From: Lithospermum erythrorhizon
Lineage: Eukaryota > Streptophyta > Magnoliopsida > Boraginales > Boraginaceae
Reading direction: 5' to 3'
NCBI GenBank assembly: GCA_019722365.1
Contig: JADFUC010002379.1
Span: 23,741-87,740, forward strand
DNA: 64,000 nucleotides
A model generated the notes under the pieces. The model saw only the letters and a list, made by a program, of their open reading frames with translations, ran no database searches and was not told the origin of the DNA. The number at the start of each line of letters is the position of its first letter. Position 1 is the stretch's first letter. Shown piece by piece: positions 35,671-48,984 of this stretch. The position numbers were made by a program, and so were the translations under genes.

Positions 35671-36960
35671 AAACAAGGCTGGGAGTTCAAGCTATTACTA
35701 CCTCAAAGGCCAACGCCACGTAATATAATCACATAATCATATCATGGCTCACACAAATGAATCACACATAATCATACAACAATTGCTAATGTGATATCAT
35801 TCTCACGTAATCATAACACAAACGACATGTACATCATTCTCACATAATCGTACTCACACAATACGCCTACACAATTCTAAAAGTAGCAATTTATGCAACA
35901 CCCAAGTAGATAAGTACTCACCTCTACTTGCTAGGTATCACAAAAGTCAGAAGAACGATCACTTAAAAGTGCCCCTTCCCATGGGGTCAAGGCCTAACAA
36001 CACCCAAGCGTAAAGTATACTCGTAAAACTAATACCAAGAATTACGCTCTAGAATAAACATTACCAACTCTAATCGGAACGATTTCCTAACGGTCTAACA
36101 TGACTCGTAAACTATCGAATTATAATCCCTCGGACACAAACTAAATCGATCCCCGCTTAAAATTCCATCTTATCACTTTATCATTATAAATCAACTTATA
36201 AGTCATTCTAGTTAATCAGCAAGTCCCTACTCAACAATCTATACTCCAAAAAATATCAATTATATCTCAACTTGAAAAATATTACTTTTTTCAACTTAAT
36301 CGCTTTTAATCAATTTTAAATCACCGATTTAATCACAACAACTACAATAAGGTCCCAATTAAACTCACTACACATTTAAAGTCTTATAAAATATCACCCC
36401 AAAAAAGTCAACTAAAACCTAGAAAACAATCAATCGTAACATCCTCAAACTAATTTCAAATCATGAATTCATCACTTATATACACTGCAACCTATAACCA
36501 ACTAAGATTCATCATAAATTGAATTACGGAAAAGTAAACTGTAAGTCAACTATGTCAAAAACCCAAGAAATATCTCAAAAACTTGAACTTTCATACCTTA
36601 ACCAAGAGAAGGATGGGGAGAACGATATTCTATAAAACGATCTTCGAACAGCTGACAAAGTTAAGCAGAAACGGAAGAAGAAATTTTTCGCTTATGGGTG
36701 TAAATCTCGCCAACACGAAGGAAGAAGAAGAAATGTGAAGCAGGATGATGTGGAAGATAAGCATGGATATATATTTAAAATACCTGAGTCCCTGCCTTCT
36801 GCTTTGCTAATTTCTCCGCTTATCGCATTTAAATCTCAACGTAACCCAATTCCAAATTTATAGCAAACACTACTAAATTATAAATGTATTCGCTCAAATA
36901 ATTCTATTTAAATAATATTATCATCGAAATTATTTATACTAATACCGGTCCACCACCCAC

Positions 36961-39900
36961 CTAAAATTAAATTTTTTTTTTTCAACGATGGTTATTACAT
37001 CACCTTATCTTTAGTAAAATTTATCGAGTATGAACGCATTTTAGTGATCCATTAGGAGTCATGTTGATTCCGAAATAAGAGCAATTCTAAATATTCACAA
37101 GATCTATATATATGACGGTAGGACAAAATAAACAATACTCATAGCTGCTAAACGTGAAGTTAGTGTTATATGTATTCGAGATAAAAGATCGCATCTTCCT
37201 GCCTTTTAATAAGTTATTACTATTATTATTAATTGTATTATTATTACAGTAACATTTTCTATATCAATAGAACATGAGAATAACAAGCAAATGCATTTGA
37301 GTTTTAGGGAAAAGGTACAAAAATATTTTTAATTTTCTGATATTAATACAAGAAATCGTTTAATTGAATACAAATATTTTTATAGATTATGTTAATTTTT
37401 TTATTTTGAGAATAGTTAATTATTCACAGAATAAATATGTTAATTCTTCAATTTTGTTAATGAAATTAATGATAATGGAATCTTAAATAATACATTAATA
37501 ATGATATTTTATAGATGTGCAATTAGGATAATAGACGTTCTTTTTATCTAACATCTAACTAAAGTCATATCAATGTATTATAATATAAATTTCAGTATGC
37601 ATAAAAATAGATATTTTGTTTCGTATGGTAACAAAACTAATAGAAGAGATTTTCAGTAAGTAGAAATGAATAATGTAGATTTAAATTGAAGAATAACTTT
37701 TTATCTTATTATTATAATATTTTCATAATAATTAACCAAATATAACTCACAATATAGAATAATGAGAGTTTTGTAACTCCCTATGATCTTGTAACCTATG
37801 TCTTAAAAAATATATCAATTTACTATCATTATGATAATAATTACATAATGGACCAAATACAAAAGAAAATTAAATTTTTTAAATTATAGTGGACAAAATA
37901 ATGTAGATCTAGAAAATTTTAAGAAAATATCTGACATCATATATATATATATATTTTTCAAAAAATTAAATTTAAAATTAACGTAGCCCCTGACATCATT
38001 ATGCATAATAATATATGTGATATTTCTTTGTTTATGATAATTGAGCTAACAATAGTATAACCTTTAAATTTAAAAAAAATGATGTTTTTCTCATTTGGTC
38101 AATTGTAAAATAGATTAGTATTTTTTTTTGTTACACTAAAAATAAATAAAATGAATTGGTAATATTAGTTTGATCACTATTAACATTTTATATATTCTAT
38201 CAATAAATATAAAAGATGATCAATATTTTAGTTTGAGCTAATGACATGTTCGATTATACATGTTTCGAAACGTTCATCATTTGATCACACATGTTTAAAA
38301 TAATCTATTCGATCACAGATGTTTCAAAAATTATCTCACTTGGTCATTCTATCCAAATGGAGGTTAAGTTTCACTTTTTGGGGGCAAATTGATAAGGATA
38401 AAATTGTCCAACACTTATTTTTGAGATAATTTTTTAATTTTGTTAAAATTTTGCAACATATATTTGGATGAGATTAATTTCAATAAAATATTTGGATTAG
38501 ATTAATATTTGAATACAATAAATATTTATAAATTGTATACTTACAAAATAATAAGTACTCAAATTTTTGTTTCCAAAAATGAAAGATACTTTTAATATGA
38601 ATGTAAGGGATATTAATTTTAAATTTTAATTTTAACTCTTTATGGTTGGATAATTGATACATATTTGTGTTCTAAATAACATCAATTATCGATAACATTT
38701 GAATCTACAATAACAAAACATTCATCTAACATTAATATGTACAAGACAAATTGCATGTGATATATAAAAAATATGAGAAATTGGATGAATTGAAAATAAA
38801 ATGTGTAGGTAACTGTCAAGGTAATTACCATATAAGTTGATTTTGTATATAAGTTGAATTATCAATTTAATAACTTACAACAACTATCAAATAGTTTTCA
38901 TAAAATATTAAATTAAAGTCCCAAGAAGCAAAGCTTTTCTAATAATTTATTTATGATTGTTGTTCCTTTATAAAAGCAGTGTGCTTTTATGAAATTATTT
39001 GATAGTTATATAATTTTAGAAAATAAATTATTTATTCTCAACAAATTTAATGTCGTATTGGAATCCGTATGTTTGCATATAGAAATGAGTAAATTTTTGA
39101 TAAAAGTATACAATTTATGGCAACTAACTCAGATAATTTTTATCATAAAATACACATAGACAATTTACTAGTGTAAATAAATGGAGCTTCAGCAGATTCA
39201 TGGCCAACTTACTCCTAAAGAGAGCCTTCTTGCCTTTCAGCTTGACTCAAATCACAAAGAAATTCAACCTAGATGTCGGTTCACATGTGAAGTGCTCATG
39301 ACTAGGGTAGCACTGAAGTCGGGTAGGGGACAAAGCATGGATTTATACTAAAACGCCTACTGGGGTAAATTTATTGATAGCTTTAGTACAACATAGGTGC
39401 TGCGAATAAAGATATAATAAAAAATATCCATATATTAAAATATATTCAATTTTCAATATATTCTTTTATTTTTAGAATAATTGTGATATATTCTTCATTT
39501 TTCATCAATTTTAAAACTATTTTGTTACTTTATTGGAACTAAAAATAATTAATGATATATTAAAAAAATGACTTTCATGACTTTTATGAAGAATCATAAA
39601 AGTAATCACAACGTAAAAATGAATGAATAATAATTAATAGACATACCTTTGTAGAATATAGAAAATGATGAAAATTCTATACTAATATTGTGAGGAGGTG
39701 AAGAATGATAATGATTAATAATAAGCTGAAAATCCTAACCATGTTTTTTACATTTTAGTTTTGGTTTTATAATTTTACACCTATATACACAAAGGAACGT
39801 TTCGAAAACGCCTCGATCACGCGCCATTTAAACGCCCCTTCGCACATCGCCGCCCCCACCTTACCCGAGACGGCCTCTGGACGCTCCCCCCTGCCCCCAT

Positions 39901-40077
39901 GCCGCTCCCGCCCCCGAACGCGGGACAGCTAATGGAAGTCCCCGTGCTTCCTAGCTCCATGAAACTAATGGAGACTAATATTATATGAGCTTATAGAGGA
40001 ACCTATTACCTATGCAGCAATGTGTTGAAAATGTGTAATAACTGAAATAGCAAGAATATCTTTTGTCCATGTTGAAG
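36961..40077. other. AT-rich intergenic DNA downstream of PDAT1
   Basis: No gene is supported. It holds a small degenerate tandem repeat at 38250-38335 (gatcacacatgttt-type units) and a GC-rich patch at 39798-39950, described separately. Confidence 0.4.
39798..39950. other. GC-rich island in AT-rich DNA
   Basis: About 150 bp dominated by C on the plus strand, with several CpG-rich words (cgatcacgcgcc, gccgctcccgcccccg, aacgcggga). It lies 130 bp beyond the PDAT1 stop. I see no ORF and no partner elsewhere in the window. It may be the end of a transposon or a captured segment. Confidence 0.5.
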
Positions 40078-43000
40078 TTACAATGGTAACTTGATCCTAT
40101 CGGACCACTTGAAGATGTCTGAGTATACTTGATCTCCTCCCAATTCTTCTCCCGAGGCTCCAGCAGCAACCCTAATAACATCTTCGATCAAAGCAAAGTT
40201 TCCCATTATATCAACATGGGCACCACTCTGGGTACCGCGACCCTCGAGGAGATTTGATGGAGGAGCATGATCATATTCCCTAATATAAGTTTTAATTCCA
40301 GAAGGGTTAAACCGAGTCTTCCCACGCCAGGCTTTTGCACACATGAATCCTGCACTTAAAACTGGCACTGTCTCATCACCATCAACCGTAAAAACCCCAT
40401 CCTTCAAACAGCATCCCTCATCATCTTCATCTGCTGAAGTGTCGATTTGAAATGGAAGGTAGCAGTCGTCAGAGGGAGTCAGCCTGTAAACATAGGCTCT
40501 TTCAGTGGGGATACCTACTCCGTACATTGAGATAATTTCCATTTCTGGAGCATTTGGTAACCTGCAAGCCATAGATTTGAAATACCATAACTACATACCT
40601 TTATTGAGAAATTTGGTGAACTACCACATGTGACCACCACTATTTGTAAATACACACAAGTTTTTTTACTCAGTTTTATGTTCCCGGAGACAGATAAGTA
40701 ACACAAAAGGAACTTAAAAACTGAATGAATATTACTAAAAAGTCTTCCATGCAGAACCTACTACATATAACTTGAAACAACCATATAAACACCTAAGTGT
40801 CACCATTGGACTTCAATGAGCATTCTGTCAACCCTTATCTTATTAATTGTCCTCTATATGATAAACCAGAAGAACCAATGTGTAGCTCAAAATGGGACTA
40901 CATTTTCCCATGCGATCAGATTTAATCTACTCATTTTCTAAATATTTCATATGAAACTGAAGAGCATCCACAATGTTTTCTGATACACAAGCTTCCTTTT
41001 ACGTAAATGGGTTCAAAGTTTTCAGATACTCAAGTTGCTATTTATGCACATGGAAAACTCTTACAGATGCAATGAAACAAATGTAGGGACCTTACTTTGT
41101 TTCCAATGGATTTGACCAATATTTGTAGTGTGCATATTTCGGGTCATCCAAGTTTTCAGCTATCCCATATGAAAAATGCTTGCTACCACGCTCCATCATT
41201 CTTGGGGCAACAAAACCTAGTAAATCAACTATATCACTAGCAGTGTAAGACTTGTACTCAGCAACAGCTTTGATACCACTAACACCCATCTCATGGTACT
41301 CTGTCCACACATCACGACAACTGCTATTGCCGATATTCTGGCCCTTTATAGCATCCTACAAATTAGTAGGAAATGTCAGATTGCCTGATTAAATAACTCA
41401 ATGTTAAACCCAAGCTGTAAATTATGAAATTTCGGTGATTAAATTAAGTGCTGCATCACTAGATACGATATTGTTGGGGTCTTCTAGAGGCCATGTTAAT
41501 GGTGCAATGGTAAAAATTGAAGGGAAAAAATAGCAGGAACAGTTATATATTCACCCTTAGCTTTGTATTTGTCTTCCTATGGATGCACGATAGTATCCAA
41601 TCAATAATACTAGCTACAGAGTTAGTTAACACTTTAAAGGAAGGCCATCAGATAAACAGAATAATAAAAGATATAGAATCCTCATTAATCAATTCTCACA
41701 TGCAAAAAGGAATGGCACAAAATCACACAACATTTACATTATTACTGATAACATATTTTCTCAGGTGTGGCACAATGTCTCTAAGAAACTCAAGATGGAT
41801 CAGGGATGGTTGAAGGAGCTAAATGATACTCTTGGAAATGTTTGCAATCTACTTTGGTTTCCAACGGATTTTGGCTGTTTTGAGAATCTACATGACATTC
41901 AACTACCTGGTTTTATTAGGAAGCAAATAAGAGCTGTTGTCAACAACTCAAGTACTATTATGGATGCATCTCTAAATCTAGTAGTTAATAGGAATCAGTC
42001 GAATGTTTTTTATCATTGCCAAAGAGTTGGAAGTGTCCAACCGGTTGGCTTCTTTTTTAATGAAGGCTGTAAACTCTATCATGTTTAGTTATTAATGAAT
42101 GACTTAATTATAAAAAAAAAAAAAATTTACCCTAAAGTCAACCCTCTCTATCTGAGATGGATGAGCATCAACCACATCTTTTCCAAAAGACATCATTCTT
42201 CCGTAGTTTATCTGTTTCCTCTTAGATTCTCCATTTCTTTTCTCATGTTCATCAGAACTTTGAGTATCATTTTTTCTGGGTCTCTTCTTGCAAGGAACAC
42301 AATCTTCTTCTGGTGACCAATCAAGACCGCCCCAAATAACATCTCCACCTCTGGGAATCATTGACATGGTTGAGTCCCACGTTCTCGTCATCCTCATTAT
42401 GTGCTGCAATGTTTGAATGCGAAACAAATCTTTATCCAGCACACCAGGCGCTACAGCCCTGTTGCGTAATATATTCATCAACCAACTTGACTAAAAGTGT
42501 TAAAATAATAATTTGACAAAAGTTACATATCTAGCCAATCTTAGTTTTGGAGGTTTAGCAGAAGAGCAAGTATTCAATATTGAATTAGCATGCACACTAA
42601 AAAGGCAATATTCTTATTATTTCTTTAGGTTAATTATTTGCAGCCTTGTATCCTTTGTGGAAGTCGTTAATGGATATCTCAGGTATTTGTTGATAATTTA
42701 ATCACCTCAACATAGATGATATCCTTTCAGTAACTGTACAGTTCTTGACAACTTGCAGGTTTACTGAAAGCCTCAAATACTACTTGATCGCAAAAAAAGA
42801 TCTACTCAAACAAATTACCAACTAGGAAACGGAGGACGATGAAAATTTTATAAGAAAAAATTGAACCTGGCCACAGCAATATCTTTAGCTTCAGCTGAGA
42901 AAAGGCCAGAGACAGCTTTTGGAACACCCAAAAATGGCCCACCAATATTCATTACAGATTTTATGTGCTTCGCGCACCAATCTGGTTCACCCCCACCACC

Positions 43001-46000
43001 CATTGGAGCTGGCGCCTCTACCCATTTCATGAAATGCAAAAAGTATATGACTCCCATTGAATGAGGAATGATCACTGCCTTTTCTCCACTTGTAGCGACC
43101 ATGAGTTCTATTTGAGTTTTTATCCGGCTCAACGTTTGATCCCGCACCTGATTGAAAACTTTTATCAGAACTTGATATCAACTGCTTCCGCATATTAAAA
43201 AAATGAGAGTGTATGTGAATAGAATGCCATTTAATAAATTTATACCTCAGTATTTTGAAATGATAGTCTCCAATCGTATGCAGCCATGTACATGTTCTTC
43301 TCTTCATAACCAATTCGAGCCAAATTAGCAATTAAAACTGCCCAGACAAAGTATCCTGGTAGAAAATAATCAGCAGCAACGAGGCCATTAACTGGTCTGA
43401 CCCTTACACCATCAGGGTCAAGACCAGTTTCATTGTTAAGTGACATGTGCTCTACCCAGCATAGTGGTCTGCAGATGAAAACATCAATGTAATAATTTCA
43501 GAACAGTGATACAAACTTAGAAAGTGATAAGAAAGCTGGATATTAGATGAAAGTTCGCTCTGTAGGAAGACTGCAAGGGTGTTGAGAGGAAAACATTTTA
43601 GTGGAATACGCTATATAAACATGTAAAATGTATGGGTTTAACTTTAACAACAAGCAGATGAGCCACCTGTAAGCTTGAGGGGCACGCAGCTTATAATAAC
43701 TCACACCTTCAGCAAGATTGACTTTCCATAAGAATTAGCCCAACTTTAATTCATTTTTTCAGATAATTCAAGTGTCATAATCTAGATCCCATTATTTTTC
43801 ACTTTCACCTCTTACAGAAAAGCAGAAAACAAGTCAGATTTTTTTTTTTTATAAAATGGATAGCAAAAGATGAAAAATTAGTAGATGCCATCGAACGCAC
43901 ACCAATTAACCACCTTCCTTAATTTCAGAGAATGCCTGCAGTCCTTATACAATTACTAAATTAAGCCCAAAATTAAAAAAAAAAAAAAAAATAGTTAAGA
44001 AACAAGTCAAGCCTCTAACAAATCTGATACATTATAGTTTAAAACTGAAATTAATAGCAGAGATTTTATAAAATGATAATGAATCCACCTTATCTGATTC
44101 TGGAGTAATATGTTAATGTTATACCATACTCAAGACAGGGATTTTAGCTAGCCATAAATACAAGTCGCCTGATCATTTGAGGGATCACTAGCCCCAATAA
44201 TTTCAAAGAAATATATTTAGCTTTTATGACACTATACTAATATTCATTTGCATTGGGATAATCTGCTATTAAATATATGAAGAAATATCCTAGCTTGACA
44301 AGAATGTAATGCATGTCACTATTACATTAAATAGTAGTATAGTACACATGGATTTTCTAGTATCATTTTCTGAGAATTGAGTTGCTCATAAATATAACAA
44401 ACACACCAGAAACTAGATTTCCTCTGAAAACATTGAAGATGATAACACTCTTCAGTCTTCATGAATATCTTTCGGTTGATAATCGAAAATAAACATGAGA
44501 AATATCCTATGTAAGGAACTGATTTCATTGTTGCAGTCACTTATCATATAAGAACAGACTTATGGATGAAGCAATGAATGTATTCTATCAATCAATGTAA
44601 GAATGAAACTTGCTTTTATGTTCTTCTCCACGTAAATAGTAAGACATATCCAACAACTTTTGTCTAATATGAAACTAAAATCTAAACTACATAAGGTCTT
44701 ATCTTCACCAACCTTAAATCATTCTAAATTTTTTGTATAATGACATGTACACTTTTGAGATGATCCAGTAGCCAAAAAGCTTGCTTCAGCTACTATTATC
44801 TCTTGCATGCCCAATAAAAGTGAAAAGCGTTTGGCCCTGTTTGCACTCTAAACTAATCAACAAACCTAATTAAAACTGTAACCTACCAGTTCTACCATAA
44901 AATCCTTCCCTCTAGAGAAATTCTGTCCTCTACTTAAGATCCTTCTAATATTAAGTTGGATCTTATTTTTCGTTTGTTTTGGTGTGAATCTAGAGAAATC
45001 GAGGTTAATATCCTCATTTGGGGTTCTAAAAAAATATTTTACCTAGGAAAATAGATTAGACTATATTTAACTTAAAATCATTTACCCTCAAAACGGGAGA
45101 TAACGTATTTCCTAATTAAGAGTAATGTTATCCAAACGACAATTTAATACATTCACCTTAATTCACATCGATTTCCCTTTCCTAGGTTAATCTAAGAAAA
45201 TGAAGTGGGTCGCCCAAGAGATTTCAATATAACAAAAGTCTGAAAAGTAAAATGATGGTATACTAAAATGACGACTTAAACATTCAGAAAAGAGAAAATA
45301 TGTCTTCCTTGATCCTCACCGTATACTAAATCAACAGTTATATTTATATAAACATATTCGTACACATCTTATAAGCTTCACCAAAGGTACCACCCCAGAG
45401 ACATACAAGATAGTGAAGTGGGTCATTGAAGAGCTTTCAATAAAACTAAAGTCTGAAAAATAAGTAGATACTAAAAATGGCAAAAATCTATCTTTCTTGA
45501 TCATTTATCAATTATAATAACCTTTCATTAAGTTCACCAAACACTAACAGTTGCTATCCAGTTACACACTATAGCTAACCAAACTGATAAGAATGACAAA
45601 GTAATGTAAATTTTATTGAATAAATTGATAAAATATATAGGCAAACTAGTTACATATTGATACAATATGAAATACTTATCATAATAATACTAAACTTAAT
45701 ACTCATAACTACTATCGAAATAATTAATACTCCTTTATGGAAATAATTGATACAAATTCCTTATTCTAATAAATTATGTTATCTTCTAGTATCTTCCGGG
45801 TCCATATCAATACAAACACTCAAGAAATGAATCACCAATGAACAGTTACATTTAAAATGAATATATACCTCTTATAAACTTCACCAAAGGTACCACCCCA
45901 GAGACGTTTCCTAAACAAGCCATCAGCACAGTGATGACCTTCCCACAATTCAAGGCCACCAGTAACAATCCCCGGCACGAAAACCACAGGATGCTTCGCA

Positions 46001-46302
46001 GACAAACCTTCCTTCCTCAACTTCACCCCAGGGGGATCAGGCAATGGCCCTGTTATCCTCTCAGTCACATACTGAGGAAACGAGGCAGGCATCGCATTGT
46101 ACGCAAACAAAAGCACCCACCAAACTGAACATACACACCCAACAAACCAGCAACAGTTATCAACACAAGACCACCTTTTCCTGATCCGATCTTGCTTGGG
46201 CCCATCCTCTTTCTTCTTTCTTTCATCGTCATCTAATTGTTCCGATGTTAATGGAACGTTTTCTTCGTTTTCTTGTCCCTTTTTTCTTCGAATCAATGGC
46301 AT
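40078..46302 (-). CDS. PDAT1: Phospholipid:diacylglycerol acyltransferase (PDAT1-like), complete, six exons
   Basis: Exons are 46302-45869, 43468-43246, 43147-42867, 42458-42131, 41355-41096 and 40561-40078 (stop TAA at 40080-40078). All introns are GT-AG and phases join to 2010 nt, 669 residues; Arabidopsis PDAT1 has about the same length. The enzyme belongs to the LCAT-like family and moves an acyl group from a phospholipid to diacylglycerol, giving triacylglycerol and lysophospholipid at the ER. A basic cytosolic N-terminus (RRKK, RIRKRW) precedes one membrane segment at about residues 49-70 (CCWFVGCVCSVWWVLLFAYN). The catalytic Ser is S249 in PHSMG; the likely Asp and His are D571 (DGDETVP) and H624 (SGAHVDIM). 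An acidic insert (TSADEDDEG, about 550-558) is typical. No key residue is missing. The start is the first ATG, directly before the conserved MPLIRRKK. Confidence 0.95.
41356..42130 (+). other. PDAT1 intron 4, containing an exon-like plus-strand ORF (41765-42088)
   Basis: The ORF lies on the opposite strand to PDAT1. It follows a good acceptor-like sequence (atattttctcag, ending 41764) and reads VWHNVSKKLKMDQGWLKELN, then LLWFPTDFGCFENLHDIQLP, VNNSSTIMDASLNLVV, and ends FNEGCKLYHV with a TAG at 42086-42088. An A-run at 42112-42125 follows. Composition is protein-like, but I do not recognise the family. It could be the last exon of a nested antisense gene, a captured exon, or chance. Confidence 0.45.
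43469..45868 (-). other. PDAT1 intron 1, with duplicated exon-1 end
   Basis: A 2.4-kb intron. It contains a copy of the last 35 bp of exon 1 at 45368-45402 and a local repeat of period about 212 (45201 and 45413, tgaagtgggtc...). The rest is AT-rich and has no recognised element. Confidence 0.75.
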
Positions 46303-46348
46303 TTTTATGGGTTATTGGAGATACTGAATATGAGGAAGGAGGGGGGGA

Positions 46349-46390
46349 GCATATATTTTGATAGATCGAATGAAATGGTGGATTGGTTGA
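46349..46390 (-). promoter_or_regulatory. Possible PDAT1 core promoter (TATA-like and CCAAT-like motifs)
   Basis: On the minus strand, upstream of the start codon, there is a caaaatatatgc motif at about 46349-46360 and a CCAAT at about 46382-46386. Placement implies a very short 5' UTR, so either motif may be accidental. Confidence 0.25.
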
Positions 46391-46979
46391 GAGGAGCTGT
46401 GTGGGACCTCTTGAGAATAATGATTGCTTACGTCGACTAAATCCAACTGTTATCTTTGTCGTGTCCGGTGTTTTCAGTCTTAACGGTTGGTTCTTGAGCT
46501 TCGGACATAGAGATTTTTCATTTACTTTTGGTTAATTAATTGGTCGCCACTGAAGTATCATTTTATTTTTAATTAAATTTTTGAATTTATGTTCTTTCCT
46601 CATTATTCTTATATTATTATTCTTTCGACACGATTCCAAACACGTAAACGACTATTTTATCCCTAATATTAAACTAAAAGTGATAAAGTATACATTTAAA
46701 ATATTTTGGCATACTGTAATAAAACCTCACTACTTTCTTTTCTCTTTCGGCTACATACCCACCCTATCCTCACCCCTCCCCAAACTTTCACCAATAATCT
46801 CTCTCTTGCCTCCCCCTACCTAAGAATCCCCTTTCCCTGTTGTAAATACGGTATATTCAAATAATTAACAATTGATTGCATAACTGATGCATTTCCATTT
46901 AAGCTAAGTCAGAGACATGCTCTCGATCAGACACAATGCTCATATTGTGATACTCACGTATTAATCTACGTTGGGATGC
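46391..46979. other. PDAT1 upstream intergenic DNA
   Basis: AT-rich, with a C-rich stretch at 46755-46835. No gene is seen. Confidence 0.4.
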
Positions 46980-47346
46980 CTTACTGTGTCAAGGGACGAA
47001 GATGGACAAATAAGTGGAAGTTTGTTAGCTTAAAGCTGTCCCACATCTAACAATTGTAACTTGATAGTTTTCGCTAGCATAAATAAACGCTTCTTTACCT
47101 CAAGACACCTTTTATATTTTATATATTTTCTCTCTTAAGGAATTATTTTCCTAGAAATATATTTGAAAAGATATTTCTGTGGCTTAGCATAGCTTGTTCT
47201 CATGGTGCATATCGCATAAATTTTAATAGTTTTATTATCTCATGGGAATATTTTTGTTGCTTTGCATATTTATCTCGCTTTGAGATTCAATACAAGATGT
47301 TTATAATACCTTGTTATTCAAGCAATATATTTCTCTTTTCAACACT
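46980..47346 (+). repeat. LTR-like direct repeat X, first copy
   Basis: It matches 48615-48975: gacgaaga(t/c)ggacaaataagt, agctgtcccacatctaa, gcataaataaa, tatattttatatattttctc, ttaaggaattattt, tatttttgttg and ending tttctcttttcaaca. It is followed by gcatggtgagcgagttcc, which may be a damaged tRNA primer-binding site. Confidence 0.65.
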
Positions 47347-48614
47347 CAAGCATCACTGCATGGTGAGCGAGTTCCAAGTCTTTTGTCATCTATGAGGCCG
47401 AAGTACCTATGTAGGCGGAGCTCGTGCAAAAGCAGGGTCGGTAAATGCAGTAACGCGCTTCCCTAGAAGATATCAGAACGACTCCGCCTGCGCCGGCCGC
47501 CCGGCATAAGCGTCATTAACAACCTGCATACCCGCAGTCACCGATCGATGGATGACAACATAAAAAGACTTCTATTTGACATTAATAATAATAAAATACA
47601 CTTTTGTTCATCGTAAGTAACTACAACAACATATACAATAAAAACAACGAACAACATAATACAACCACCTTAATGATACAACTCAAAGATACACAAGAAA
47701 TTCAAAATACAACATGGAAAGATGGCAACTCAGACTTCAATGAAATACAATACAATGTGTCTAACAATATACAAGTCACAACATCAGGAAATGACTCAAT
47801 AATGAGGAATTCTATGCCACTACCGCCTCATCTATGATCTTCAATCAAATTTATCAATGCAGCCGACAACATCACGATCAACCCTTAGAACCTAGGCATA
47901 AATGCCCGCCCATGGGGAGAATGGGAGTTAGCTATTGTCTTCGAAAGTGAATACAAATACCACAGACTGATCCCATCACATATTCATACTTATATATATA
48001 ACATATGCTTATACATTAACTTAATTACACAATAAATAACCTGCTCACAAATCACATAGAGTTCTCTCTCACAGATATCACATAACACTTATAACCGTCA
48101 ATAAGGTATATTCATTTAAGAAAACATCAGCCTTAAAGACACAAAGTCATCAAACGGTGAATCCACCTCCAAATAATACATACGAGAAATCCACTCAAAT
48201 AATAATACGAGAATCCACCTCCAAATAATACACATACGAGGAATCCACCTCCACATATTCAGCATTGAGGCCTCTACCTCCATCCTCCCGACCGAGGCTA
48301 CACCCCTCACTGTGCATATCACACCAAAACCTCCCCGAATCCAATGGGGCTACCCACACAATATGCATACCACACCAAAACCCCCGTCGGGTCACCACCG
48401 TCAAGAAATAAATTGAAGTAAGTACAACAAATCATGAAAGTATACAACATATCATGTAGCGAAGGTCGACCATACGAGATTACGTAGAAATCAATCCCAA
48501 TGCCTATCATCTAAAGTTGCCAAGTCACATGAAATGTCATGACGCATTCAACGTGGTAGCACTCGTGCCATAATGTGATCCCGATAAAGACTTAAATTCT
48601 AAGACTAATTTTCA

Positions 48615-48975
48615 ACCCTATAGGATGACGAAGACGGGACAAATAAGTCAAGCAAAGAGTTTAAAAGCTGTCCCACATCTAATAATTAGTGTAATCCTTG
48701 ATAGCTTTTGCTCAAGCATAAATAAAGTCATTTTTACCTTAGAAGACACTCTTATATTTTATATATTTTCTCTTAAGGAATTATTTCCAGAAATATCTTC
48801 GAAGATATTTCATGGCTTAGCATATTATTCTCATGTGAGGTAGATATGTTAGTAGTTTTATTATCTCTACGGGATATTTTTGTTGTTTGCATATTTATCT
48901 CTGCTTGAGATTTATCGCTTAACATAAGTTATACTATTTTTGTTATTCAAGGGAATATATTTCTTTCAACAATTC
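48615..48975 (+). repeat. LTR-like direct repeat X, second copy, inside LTR copy D
   Basis: Same block order as 46980-47346, ending tttctttcaaca. It is directly followed by a copia-type LTR fragment at 48985. Confidence 0.65.
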
Positions 48976-48984
48976 TCACGATTA

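Larger units (their letters stand above)
34378..36960 (-). mobile_element. Tekay-type solo LTR (copy C)
   Basis: It begins tgtaacggcctcgcccc, like copy A (tgtaacgacctcgcc). It ends in a region with actaaattataaatgtatt and attatcatcgaaatta, shared with the LTRs at 23750 and 27380. No pol sequence adjoins it. It contains two internal tandem arrays (35220-35425, 35585-35670). The right end is approximate. Confidence 0.6.

Noticed and set aside
42861..43064. Plus-strand ORF opposite PDAT1 exon 3
   Set aside because: Antisense shadow of a conserved coding exon.
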